NCBI RefSeq assembly: GCF_000275865.1
Contig: NZ_CM001555.1
Location: 951,706 to 1,015,705 of the forward strand
Length of the DNA: 64,000 nucleotides
DNA from: Methanofollis liminatans DSM 4140
Lineage (GTDB): Archaea > Halobacteriota > Methanomicrobia > Methanomicrobiales > Methanofollaceae
Direction: 5' to 3'
Positions within the stretch are counted from its first letter, which is position 1; the number at the start of each line of letters is the position of its first letter. Both the position numbers and the translations under genes were made by a program. Below the pieces are notes generated by a model. It saw only the letters and a program-made list of their open reading frames with translations. It was not told the DNA's origin and searched no databases. Positions 49,948 through 58,347 of the stretch are shown here, piece after piece.

Positions 49948-50301
49948 ATGGATGACACGCCGAAAAAATTCAAGTACAACTGGGGAATCGAAGCAACCCT
50001 GGACGTGATCGGGGGCAAATGGAAACCGCTGGTCATGTATCAACTCAAGGAGGGGACGTTGCGTTTCAGCAAGATATTGAGCCTGGTACAGCCCAGGATC
50101 ACCCAGAGGATGCTGACAAAAGAGCTTCGCGAACTTGAGAAAGATGGTCTCGTCAACAGAAAGGTCTACCCGCAGGTTCCGCCGAAAGTGGAGTATTCGC
50201 TCACGGAAAAAGGCCGATCCCTGATGCCGATTCTCGACCAGCTCTGCGACTGGGGGTACGAGCACATGGGGGACGACATCGAGTTCCAGTGTGAGGAATA
50301 A
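49948..50301 (+). CDS. HxlR-family winged-helix transcription regulator
   Basis: 117 residues from ATG 49948 (a longer frame from 49903 overlaps the operator). The HxlR core is clear: [37 protein letters not shown] and [20 protein letters not shown]. HxlR proteins often sense thiol-reactive compounds or redox state; a cysteine lies in QLCDWGYE. Divergent from the flavodoxin gene, probably regulating the redox group. Confidence 0.85.
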   Translation: MDDTPKKFKYNWGIEATLDVIGGKWKPLVMYQLKEGTLRFSKILSLVQPRITQRMLTKELRELEKDGLVNRKVYPQVPPKVEYSLTEKGRSLMPILDQLCDWGYEHMGDDIEFQCEE

Positions 50302-50475
50302 ATTGCACCTTTAGGGACGTGGTGATACTGTACTGATGTGTTCGGTTCATCGCGCACGTGCAGTTCTAAAAAATATTCCCCTGAAACATCAGACAGAAGA
50401 TCGCCACGCAGAAGAGGCCGGGGCCGATGATCGCGACCACAAAGCACTTGGCGCAGTGTATGCCACCCCTTTTAG

Positions 50476-51582
50476 ATGAATCAGTCTCCTTCCCGGTGCG
50501 GCGAGCAGCACCCCTGTACGCTCGAAGACCTCGGCTGGACTGAAGAACACGACGCGGCATTCTCAAAGTACGCCGGGCCGTACGTGCCGGGCCGGGTGGT
50601 CTGCCGGCAGAAGACCGTATGGGACGTGCTCGTCGACGGCAGATCGCTCACGGCCGGGCTCTCGGGGGCTCTGCGGAAACTCGGCCGCTTTCCTGCTGTC
50701 GGCGATTTCGTCGTGGTGCTCGACCAGCCCGAGGCCGGCACCTCGACGATCGTTGATATCCTCCCGCAGAAGACCCGCTTTGCACGGGCGAGTCCCGGAC
50801 GCGAAGGCGCCGACCAGGTCATTGCGGCGAATATCGATACGGTCTTTATCGTCACGGCCGCCGGTCATGACCTCAACGCCCGCCGGATCGAACGCTACCT
50901 GGCGATCGCCCACGCATCCGGCGCCCGCCCGGTCGTCGTGATCAACAAATCCGATCTGGCTGACGACCCCGCCGCTCTCGCCGCCGGGATCGCCGCGGTC
51001 GCCCCCGGCATACCGGTCATTCCCATCAGCGCCGTGAGCGGGGAAGGTGTCGACCGGCTCGGGCCGTACCTCCTGCCGCGGAGCACGGTCGCCCTCATCG
51101 GTTCGTCGGGCGTCGGCAAGTCCACCCTGATCAACCGGCTCATGGGCGGTCAGGTGCAGGAGACGGCGCATACCCGGGCCTCAGACGGGAGAGGGCGGCA
51201 CACCACGACCGTCCGCCAGCTCTTCGTGCTGGACGGCGGGGCGCTCATGATAGACAACCCGGGCCTGCGGGAGGTCGGCATCGGCATGGCGTCTGCCGGT
51301 ATTGCCGATACCTTCCCCGACATCCTCGAACTGGCGGAGGGCTGCCGGTTCTCGGACTGCCGCCACGAAGGGGAACCGGGGTGTGCGGTGCAGGCGGCCG
51401 TGCGGGAGGGATCCCTCTCTGCAGCGCGGCTGGAGAGTTTCCACCGGCTCGTGCGGGAGCTCGAATTCGAACGGGACAAAGCGGAGATCGGGCTGGCGAG
51501 GCTGGAGAAGAAGCGCTGGAGGGAGATCGGGAAAGATGCCCGGGATATCGGGAAGATGAAAGAGAGGATAAGGCACACCTGA
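50476..51582 (+). CDS. rsgA: RsgA-type ribosome small subunit-dependent GTPase
   Basis: 368 residues. OB-fold N-terminal domain, then the circularly permuted GTPase: NKSD (G4) comes before GSSGVGKST (G1), followed by TRASDGRGRHTTT (G2) and DNPGLRE (G3). Next is the zinc domain CRFSDCRHEGEPGCAV with Cys-Cys-His-Cys. In bacteria it matures the 30S subunit. It is rare in archaea, so likely gained by transfer. All motifs intact. It starts at ATG 50476 without a clear ribosome site. Confidence 0.9.
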   Translation: MNQSPSRCGEQHPCTLEDLGWTEEHDAAFSKYAGPYVPGRVVCRQKTVWDVLVDGRSLTAGLSGALRKLGRFPAVGDFVVVLDQPEAGTSTIVDILPQKTRFARASPGREGADQVIAANIDTVFIVTAAGHDLNARRIERYLAIAHASGARPVVVINKSDLADDPAALAAGIAAVAPGIPVIPISAVSGEGVDRLGPYLLPRSTVALIGSSGVGKSTLINRLMGGQVQETAHTRASDGRGRHTTTVRQLFVLDGGALMIDNPGLREVGIGMASAGIADTFPDILELAEGCRFSDCRHEGEPGCAVQAAVREGSLSAARLESFHRLVRELEFERDKAEIGLARLEKKRWREIGKDARDIGKMKERIRHT

Positions 51583-52023
51583 ATACTCTATTTTCCCTTA
51601 TGCATCATGCGCTCTCTGCTTTTATGCTCCCTGCCCCCTCCTCTCTCTCAGTGCAGCGCCGCCCGTTCCCTCAACCTTCTTTTGAGGCGTAAGCGGCCTG
51701 TACAGGAGAACAGAGGCCATGAGAGAGCTAACTCCGGAGGCCCCCGACCAGATCCCGGACCCGCGCGCGAAGACGGGGAGGGAGATGTGGATCGCGGAAC
51801 GGCCTGAGCGGGAGCAAGGACCGGGCGCTCTGTGATGCAGGGCGGCGTACAGAACAGGAGGGTGCTGGTCTGAAGCGAGCGGAGAGGAACGGAGAGGAGC
51901 GGAGCGAGTGAAGACGAACACCCGTCTTTATTTATGGATAAATAATCCGTTGGTTGTAAAAGGGTAGAGTGCGGGGCGCAGATCCGGAATACCTTTTTCA
52001 TCCGCCGCCTGAAATTTGTCCCT
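51583..52023. other. Noncoding gap with purine-rich repeat
   Basis: About 440 bases. No convincing gene. A purine-rich run with repeated GGAGCGGAGCGAG-like words lies at about 51874-51908. The promoter of the thioesterase gene is near 51930-51960 (TTTATTTATGG). Confidence 0.4.
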
Positions 52024-52434
52024 ATGACACCATCCGATATAGAAGAAAAAGGCCGGGCATTCTTCGCCGCCGATTCATTCGCAAGGGAGAACGGTCTTGA
52101 ACTTGTCGCGGTTTCCACCGGCCGGGCCACGGTCTCGATGCGGGTCGCGGATCGTCACAGGAACAGCCACGGGACGGTCCACGGCGGCGCTCTCTTCACG
52201 CTTGCCGATGTTGCGTTTGCACTTGCATCCAACTCCCACGGGATCGATGCTGCGGCGATAAATGCCCATATCACCTATATGACCGCTGCAAAGGACGGGG
52301 TTCTTACGGCCGAGGCGGAGGAGTTTGCGCTCAACTCGAAACTTGCCTCTTATACCGTCACCATCACCGATGAGGAAGGAAGAAAGATCGCCATCTTCCA
52401 GGGTATGGTCTACCGGAGGACACCCCGGCCTTAA
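52024..52434 (+). CDS. PaaI-type hotdog thioesterase
   Basis: 136 residues. HGTVHGGALFTLADVAFALA is the PaaI signature (HGG...D..), followed by NAHITYMTAAKDG. It hydrolyses acyl-CoA thioesters, often aryl-CoA. Full length. A single-gene unit. Confidence 0.85.
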   Translation: MTPSDIEEKGRAFFAADSFARENGLELVAVSTGRATVSMRVADRHRNSHGTVHGGALFTLADVAFALASNSHGIDAAAINAHITYMTAAKDGVLTAEAEEFALNSKLASYTVTITDEEGRKIAIFQGMVYRRTPRP

Positions 52435-52539
52435 TCCGTTCCTGGTTTACTATTAAAACATTTTAAGGCGGGAGATCATCCGTCATCGGAGTGTCGATAG
52501 ACCCGAAATGTTCCGAATTGAGCAGTCTCAATAGAATAG

Positions 52540-52624
52540 TGCGAGGGGTGGGATTCGAACCCACGGACCCCTTCGGGACTGGATCTTAAGTCCAGCGCCG
52601 TTGGCCTGGCTTGGCTACCCTCGC
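52540..52624 (-). tRNA. tRNA-Leu(TAA)
   Basis: Acceptor GCGAGGG/CCCTCGC with A at 73. Anticodon stem CTGGA/TCCAG with loop CTTAAGA (anticodon TAA). Variable arm of class II with CCC-GAAG-GGG. T-arm GTGGG TTCGAAT CCCAC. 85 bases, no encoded CCA, no intron. Confidence 0.93.
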
Positions 52625-52668
52625 TCTCCTACTACATGGAAGCCTGCAGACAAAAAGATGATGGGCTT

Positions 52669-54141
52669 TCACCGCAGTGCCCGCTCCACCCTCTCCACGA
52701 TCGTCTGCAGGCCCTCCACCCGTGCATACCGCTTGTCGTTCGATGAGATCACCGTCCAGGGTGCGGCCTTCGTATCGGTCCGCTCCAGCATCTCGGCGAC
52801 CAGGGCCGCATAGATATCCCACCGGCTCCGGTTGCGCCAGTCCTCCGGCGTGATCTTCCACTGACGCTCCCGGTCCTCTTCCCGGTCGATAAATCGCCTC
52901 AGCTGCTCCTCCCGGTCGATATGCAGCCAGAACTTCACCAGGACCGCACCCCAGTCGACGACCGCCTCCTCGAACTCGTTGATCTCGCCGTAAGCCCGCC
53001 CCACCTCGGCCGGGGAGGAGAGCCCCTCCACACGCTCGACCAGCACCCGGCCGTACCAGCTCCGGTCGAAGACGGCGACATGCCCCTTCTTCGGGAGGTC
53101 CCGCCAGAACCGCCAGAGGTAATGGTGGCGCGACTCGTCCTCGTTCGGCGGCCCGACCGGCTCGACCTGGCAGATGCGGGGGTTGAGGCGGCGGGTGAGC
53201 CGCATGATCGCACCTCCCTTCCCGGCGGCGTCCCAGCCCTCGTAGACCACGATCAGGGGGAGGCGCTCGCGGTAAAGGGAATACTGCAGTTCGGTGATCC
53301 GCTCGCCGTAGCGTTTGAGCGCCTCCTGGTACTCGTCCTTAGAGAGCGAATGTTTCGAGGGGTCAGGGAGTCGGAGGCGTTTCTCCGACGGCGGCTGCAG
53401 CGGCGCCGGATAGCGCGGCACCACCGTCGTTCGCCGCTCCCGGATCGCATGCTCAAGCGCATGGACGACCGCGCTCATCCCCCTGACCACCGTGAAGTTG
53501 CGGTCGTGCGCCTCGATCACCGTCCACGGTGCATTGGGGGTGTCGGTCTTTGCGATCACCTCCTCGAAGATCGGGAGGTAGAGATCGTAGTGCTCCAGCC
53601 TGACGTCTTCATGGCCGTCGATCAGAAACGCCGCCGCCGGTTGCTTTTTTATCCGCTCGATCCGTCGCGCCTGCTCGTCCCTGCTGATATGAAGAAAGAG
53701 TTTCACGACGACGGCGCCTGCATCGGTGAGGTGCCGCTCGAACCTGACGATCTCGTGCAGTGAGCGCTCAGGTGCGCCGCCGTCCTCCGGGCGCACCTGC
53801 TCCGCCACCATCCGCGAGTACCACGAACGGTCGAAGATCGCCATCCGCCCGGCGGTCGGGGTCCGCAGCCAGAACCGCCAGAGAAAGGGCCGCTCCTCCT
53901 CCTCGCGGTTCGGTGCCGATGCGGCGTGATAGGTATACAGGCGCGGGTCGAGGGCGAGGACGAACTGGTGGAGCATCGTCGAGATGCCTGAGAGGTTCCA
54001 GCCGTCGGCGACGATGATCACCGGGAGGTCGAGGTCTCTGGCCTCACGCTGGAGGCGGCCGAAGCGTTCTGCAAGGTCAGGCAGGATCTGTTTATAGTCC
54101 TCATCGCTCACTTTTCTGGTCAGGTCGTACTGCTCGAACAT
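52669..54141 (-). CDS. Two-domain PPK2 family polyphosphate kinase (polyphosphate:AMP phosphotransferase type)
   Basis: 490 residues with two PPK2 domains. The C-terminal domain (about 250-490) has an intact Walker A (YEGWDAAGKGGAIM) and FDRSWYGRVLVERVEG. The N-terminal domain (about 25-240) has ADGWNLSGISTML, where the GK is lost, but keeps FDRSWYSRMVAEQV. Only the second half is likely catalytic, moving phosphate between polyphosphate and AMP or ADP. The layout matches bacterial class II enzymes. Confidence 0.87.
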   Translation of the reverse strand: MFEQYDLTRKVSDEDYKQILPDLAERFGRLQREARDLDLPVIIVADGWNLSGISTMLHQFVLALDPRLYTYHAASAPNREEEERPFLWRFWLRTPTAGRMAIFDRSWYSRMVAEQVRPEDGGAPERSLHEIVRFERHLTDAGAVVVKLFLHISRDEQARRIERIKKQPAAAFLIDGHEDVRLEHYDLYLPIFEEVIAKTDTPNAPWTVIEAHDRNFTVVRGMSAVVHALEHAIRERRTTVVPRYPAPLQPPSEKRLRLPDPSKHSLSKDEYQEALKRYGERITELQYSLYRERLPLIVVYEGWDAAGKGGAIMRLTRRLNPRICQVEPVGPPNEDESRHHYLWRFWRDLPKKGHVAVFDRSWYGRVLVERVEGLSSPAEVGRAYGEINEFEEAVVDWGAVLVKFWLHIDREEQLRRFIDREEDRERQWKITPEDWRNRSRWDIYAALVAEMLERTDTKAAPWTVISSNDKRYARVEGLQTIVERVERALR

Positions 54142-54240
54142 GGGACAGGGAGATCAAGGGGCAGAGAGAAGAAAAACGATCCGGCAGCCGGGCGAGAGAA
54201 AAAGAAGGAATAGGGGATCAGGCAGAGACGACCGTGCCCC

Positions 54241-55896
54241 CTATACCTCCTCCTCTGGCGTTTCTTCAGGGGTCTCCTCTGGCGTTTCCTCTGGTACCTC
54301 CTCTGGCATTTGAAGGACGCCGTCGATCACGTGGATGACGCCGTTGGTGCATCCGACATCAGAGACGGTCACCCGGGCGTCGTCGATCATCAGGGTCTCG
54401 TTCGCCTCGTCCCACAGGATTGCGACGCTCTTTCCGGAGAGCATCTCCAGCGCCTCCAGCTCTATCAGGTCTGCGGCCAGGTATTCGCCGCCGGCCACAT
54501 GATGGAGGAGGATGTCGTTGAGCGCCGCCGTGTCGTTGAGCAGGGCGTCGAGCGCCCCCTCCGGGAGGGCTGCAAAAGCCTCGTCTGTCGGGGCGAAGAG
54601 CGTGAAGATCTCCGTGCCGTTCAGCGTCTCGTTCAGCCCGGTCATCTCGAGGGCAGCCACCAGCGTTGCAAGACTCTCGTCTGCCGCCGCCGTCTCGAAG
54701 ATACTCATCTCTTCAGGCGCCGCCTCCTCCACGACGATGAAGTCGGGTTTCACCGCGGTGTAGGTCTGGCCTGTATCGTCGGTGACGGTGAGGCTGACCG
54801 TATATGTCCCTGCCTCATGGTAGGTGAAGAGCGGGCTCTCCCGCGTGGACATGAAACCGTTGCCGAAGTCCCAGTACCATGCGGTGATGTTCTCGACGGT
54901 GCCGTTCACCGAAAACTGCACGGTGAGCGGCGATTCGCCCTGTGTCGGTTCGGCCACAACGTCCACCACCTTCTCCTCGGGCGGGACCAGCACCGCATCG
55001 ATCACATGGACAAGACCGTTGCGGCAGAGGATGTCCGCGATCGTGAGTCGTGCATCGTTCACCATCACGCCCTCGTCGGTCTCGCTGATGGTCAGCGTTC
55101 CGCCCTGGAGCGTCCACATCGTGCCCGCATCCACGAGGCCGTTTCTGGTTGTAAAACCGTCGACGACATGGTAGAGCAGGATCTCGTTCAGCGCTGCCGT
55201 GTCGTTGAGCAGGGCGTCGAGCACGCCTTCGGGGAGGTTATTGAATGCCCCGTCGGTCGGGGCGAAGACGGTGTATACCTCAGTCCCGTTCAGCGTCTCG
55301 TTCAGGCCGGTCACATCAAGGGCCGTCACCAGAGTGGCGAAGGTCCCGGTCCTGTTGAGGGTCTGGTAGATCGTGTATTTCGGTGTGCCTGGCGGTTCGA
55401 GGACGGCATCGATGACATGGACCACGCCGTTTGTGCAGGTGATATTGCTCTGGGTGATCAGGGCCTGGTTCACCCTGATCCCCTCTTCGGTCACGGTGAT
55501 CGCCACGTCCATCCCGAGGAGCGTCTGCAGCGTATCCATCTCTTCGAGGTCTGCGGCATAATAGGTGCCGTCGGCGATATGGTAGTTGAGCAGTTGTTTT
55601 AGCAGATCGGGCTGCTTCAGGAGGAGGTTCAGGATATCCGCGGAGTAGGCGTTGATCGCCTCGTCGGTCGGTGCAAAGAATGTGTAAGGCCGCTCTGCGC
55701 TCAGCGTTTCGTTCAGTCCGGTCTGGTTGAGGGCGGTCACCATCAGGGTGAAGGTGCCGTTGTTCAGGAGCGTGTCGTAGATCGTGAGGTTGCCTGCCTC
55801 TTCGTCAGGCGGGAGGGGGTCGTCCTCTCCGGCCGCAATGCCTGTCGATGCCAGAATGACAAGAATACACAGGCCCAGGATTTTTAGTGCGCGCAT
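54241..55896 (-). CDS. Secreted protein with three fasciclin (FAS1) domains and a PKD domain
   Basis: 551 residues with a signal peptide (ILGLCILVILASTGIAAG). FAS1 domains lie at about 37-170, 172-315 and 395-530, each with the TFFAPTDEA / VFAPTDGAF / LFAPTDEAF motif and a VHVIDAVL-type end. A PKD domain (about 318-390; WYWDFGNGFMSTRESP) sits between the second and third. The tail is Pro-Glu-Thr repeats (EETPEETPEETPEE). No membrane anchor at the C-terminus. Probably a cell-surface adhesion or S-layer-associated protein. Confidence 0.87.
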   Translation of the reverse strand: MRALKILGLCILVILASTGIAAGEDDPLPPDEEAGNLTIYDTLLNNGTFTLMVTALNQTGLNETLSAERPYTFFAPTDEAINAYSADILNLLLKQPDLLKQLLNYHIADGTYYAADLEEMDTLQTLLGMDVAITVTEEGIRVNQALITQSNITCTNGVVHVIDAVLEPPGTPKYTIYQTLNRTGTFATLVTALDVTGLNETLNGTEVYTVFAPTDGAFNNLPEGVLDALLNDTAALNEILLYHVVDGFTTRNGLVDAGTMWTLQGGTLTISETDEGVMVNDARLTIADILCRNGLVHVIDAVLVPPEEKVVDVVAEPTQGESPLTVQFSVNGTVENITAWYWDFGNGFMSTRESPLFTYHEAGTYTVSLTVTDDTGQTYTAVKPDFIVVEEAAPEEMSIFETAAADESLATLVAALEMTGLNETLNGTEIFTLFAPTDEAFAALPEGALDALLNDTAALNDILLHHVAGGEYLAADLIELEALEMLSGKSVAILWDEANETLMIDDARVTVSDVGCTNGVIHVIDGVLQMPEEVPEETPEETPEETPEEEV

Positions 55897-56216
55897 TTTT
55901 TCATACCTCTTTTATGATTGGTGCGATCCCCGGACGCGTGCCGTCCGGCATGTCTATCTGTCTCCTCCTCTCCGGGACGTCGGACACACGTTCATGAACG
56001 GATCAGGGACGGACTGCGCAATATGTATTAATATAATTATCTGAATTTTTTAATACCAATGATATTTTTCTTGTGCTTGGTTTTACCGGGCATATTGGCT
56101 TCAATAGTACTCCTTTTCCAGAAAATTGTCCAGAAAGAAGAGGCCCGTGGGCACGGCGCAGGAGTGCGTAACAATCAGACACATTATCAGCGCCGGGCGT
56201 AAACACTCTCTCCACC
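55897..56216. promoter_or_regulatory. Divergent gap between FAS1 gene and HD gene
   Basis: 320 bases, AT-rich at 56020-56070. It contains a TATA-like element close to the FAS1 start on the minus strand (CATAAAAGAGG). No gene seen. Confidence 0.4.
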
Positions 56217-56855
56217 ATGCCGAACACAGAGATAGAGACGATCCTGGCTTATGTCGAGGCCTCGTTCTGGCAGTCGGGTGCCCACGGCCTCGACCACGTC
56301 CTCAGGGTCACCCGCCTCTGCGAGGAGATCGGGCGGGCCGAAGGGGCGGACATGCGCATCCTCATCCCGGCGGCCCTTTTCCACGACATCGCCCGCCCGA
56401 TCGAGGAGGAGACCGGCGTCCCGCACGAGGAGGAGGGGGCGCGGATCGCCGAAGAATACCTCGGGTCGATCGGCTACGACGCCGGACGCATCCCGGCGAT
56501 CGTCCACGCGATCCGCACCCACCGCTACAGCACCGGGGCAAACCCCAAAACCCTGGAGGCGCGGATCCTCTCTGACGCCGACAAACTCGACGCCATGGGG
56601 GCGGTCGGGATCGCCAGGGCGTTTCTGCAGGCAGGCGAACGCGGCGGCGGCATCGAGGACGCCGACCGCCACATCCATGAAAAACTGCTCAACCTCCGGG
56701 GCCTGATCTCCACGGGGGCCGCAGCGGCGATCGCCGACCGGCGGCACGCCCTCCTGCAGGGGTTTGCCGACGCACTCGAGGAGGAGGCCGGCCTCACCTC
56801 CGGGGCAGGACCTCGCGCGCGATCGAGCAGAAATACATCCTCTCCCCGAACGTAA
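56217..56855 (+). CDS. HD-domain phosphohydrolase
   Basis: 212 residues. Metal ligands: HGLDHVLRV (His), LFHDIARP (HD) and LSDADKLDAMGAVG (Asp). Similar to small HD proteins (YpgQ/YedJ type) that cleave nucleotides. The last 20 residues (PRARSSRNTSSPRT) overlap the convergent PAS gene and may be unconserved. Substrate unknown. Confidence 0.85.
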   Translation: MPNTEIETILAYVEASFWQSGAHGLDHVLRVTRLCEEIGRAEGADMRILIPAALFHDIARPIEEETGVPHEEEGARIAEEYLGSIGYDAGRIPAIVHAIRTHRYSTGANPKTLEARILSDADKLDAMGAVGIARAFLQAGERGGGIEDADRHIHEKLLNLRGLISTGAAAAIADRRHALLQGFADALEEEAGLTSGAGPRARSSRNTSSPRT

Positions 56856-58191
56856 CAAAGGTCCTGGAGACCTCGACCTCGATGATCCGCCCGTCCTTTC
56901 TTTTATGCGTCGAGCGCGTCCGCTCCTTTACGCCGGGGGAGGCCCCGGCCTGCATCCGGTCCCACTGCGCCTGTGTGATCGAGGGGTTGATCTCGATGAC
57001 GGAGATCCCCTGGAACTCCTCGGCGGTATAGCCCAGGAGTTCGCCGGCCGTCCTGTTCGCCTTGTATACCCATCCCTCCTCATCGAAGAGGATGATCGAG
57101 TCCGATGCGTTGTCGAAGGCGAACTGGGTGAAGAGCAGTTCCTGTTCGAGTTCTTCCTTCTCCCTGATCACGGTGACCAGCGCCATGTTCGCCTGCTGCA
57201 TCTCCTGCGTCCGCTCCCTGATCAGGGTTTCGAGGTTCTCGTGGTAGCGCTTCAGCCGGTCTTTATCGTTTTTCATCTCGGTGATGTCCTGTCCGAGTGC
57301 GTGGCACTCCAGGAACGATCCGTCTTCACCGAAGATCCCCCGGAAGGTCCAGCGCTCCCAGCAGACCGATCCGTCCTGTCGGACCGTCCTGACGTCCGCC
57401 GTGAAGGCCGGGGCGGTCGGCAAGAGGGATGAGAGGCCGCGCCTGATCTGCTCCCGGTCCTCCGGCGAAAAGAGCGAGAGAAAACGGAAACCGGCCAGCT
57501 GGTCGCGCGCTCTGCCGAGATGAACGCACAATGCTTCGTTGAAGGAGGCGAGCGTCATGTCCGGCCTGATATGGGCGACGAACTCGGTCTGGTCGGCGAT
57601 GAGCGCCCCATAGCGTTTACGGCAGAGGTCCCGTTCTTCCACCGCCTGCCGGCACGCCGTCTCGTCCACCAGCACGAGGGCGCACCCGTCCCTGCCGGTG
57701 TCGAAGACGACCGGGAGGTAGTGGACCGTGAGGTGGAGGCGCTTTCCGCCGACGACCGTCTGCACCTCTGCCCCTGACCGCACACCCTGCGCCGCATCGT
57801 GGCAGCGTGTCCCGACCTCCGGATCCTTGAAGAGGGAGAGGGGGATGTCCTTCACGCCTGCGCCGTAGATCACGTCGAGCGGGCAGGCGAGGAGGGAAAG
57901 GGCCTCTGCGTTCACCATCACTACCTCAGACCTGCTGTCCAGGACGATCGCCGGGTGGAGGCAGAAGTGGAGGAGGGTGGAGACCGGCATCCGGCGGACA
58001 AGGGAGTAGTTTTTCGCCGCCCCGATCTCCTTCCTGTCGATATCGCCCTTCAACTTCAGCATGTCCAGGTACTTCGCGCTGGTGTTGCGGTGAAGGTGCA
58101 GTGCACTGGAGATCTCGGTGATGCTCAGGCCCTTCGGGTATTTCTTCAGCAGTTCCTTTATCGCAACGATGTCCTGAAAATTACCATTCAT
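56794..58191 (-). CDS. HTH plus PAS-domain sensory regulator
   Basis: 465 residues. N-terminal winged HTH (about 1-65; KGLSITEISSALHLHRNTSA), then three PAS domains (about 75-190, 195-315 and 340-460), with a coiled-coil before the last (LETLIRERTQEMQQANMAL). No histidine kinase domain follows, so it may act directly on DNA in response to a ligand or redox. Convergent with the HD gene, overlapping by 62 bases. It is divergent from the acetyl-CoA synthetase gene and shares palindromic sites with it. Confidence 0.83.
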   Translation of the reverse strand: MNGNFQDIVAIKELLKKYPKGLSITEISSALHLHRNTSAKYLDMLKLKGDIDRKEIGAAKNYSLVRRMPVSTLLHFCLHPAIVLDSRSEVVMVNAEALSLLACPLDVIYGAGVKDIPLSLFKDPEVGTRCHDAAQGVRSGAEVQTVVGGKRLHLTVHYLPVVFDTGRDGCALVLVDETACRQAVEERDLCRKRYGALIADQTEFVAHIRPDMTLASFNEALCVHLGRARDQLAGFRFLSLFSPEDREQIRRGLSSLLPTAPAFTADVRTVRQDGSVCWERWTFRGIFGEDGSFLECHALGQDITEMKNDKDRLKRYHENLETLIRERTQEMQQANMALVTVIREKEELEQELLFTQFAFDNASDSIILFDEEGWVYKANRTAGELLGYTAEEFQGISVIEINPSITQAQWDRMQAGASPGVKERTRSTHKRKDGRIIEVEVSRTFVTFGERMYFCSIAREVLPRR

Positions 58192-58214
58192 CCGCCGATC
58201 TCTCCCATGGGATA

Positions 58215-58292
58215 ATGCACTGCATATTTGTTGTGCATACCCAGGATTTATACTATTTCACCGGGATTATCATGGGTAAATGCACGGCATAT
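58215..58292. promoter_or_regulatory. Repeated ATGCA-type palindromes between PAS regulator and acs genes
   Basis: ATGCACTGCATAT (58215-58227) and ATGCACGGCATAT (58280-58292) are 11 of 13 or better alike, and each has inverted arms (ATGCA-C-TGCAT; ATGC-ACG-GCAT). A third GTGCAT lies at about 58233-58238. TATA-like GGATTTATACTAT (58243-58255) is between them. Likely operators for the HTH-PAS protein. Confidence 0.55.
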
Positions 58293-58347
58293 TCTGCGCC
58301 GCCCGGTCAGGTCGGGCTGGCGCCATAGGCCCTGCAGGAGAGGCCCG

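Noticed and set aside
50366-50475. Minus-strand frame with HCAKC and a hydrophobic tail
   Set aside because: It looks like a tiny membrane zinc protein but no start codon or ribosome site can be placed.
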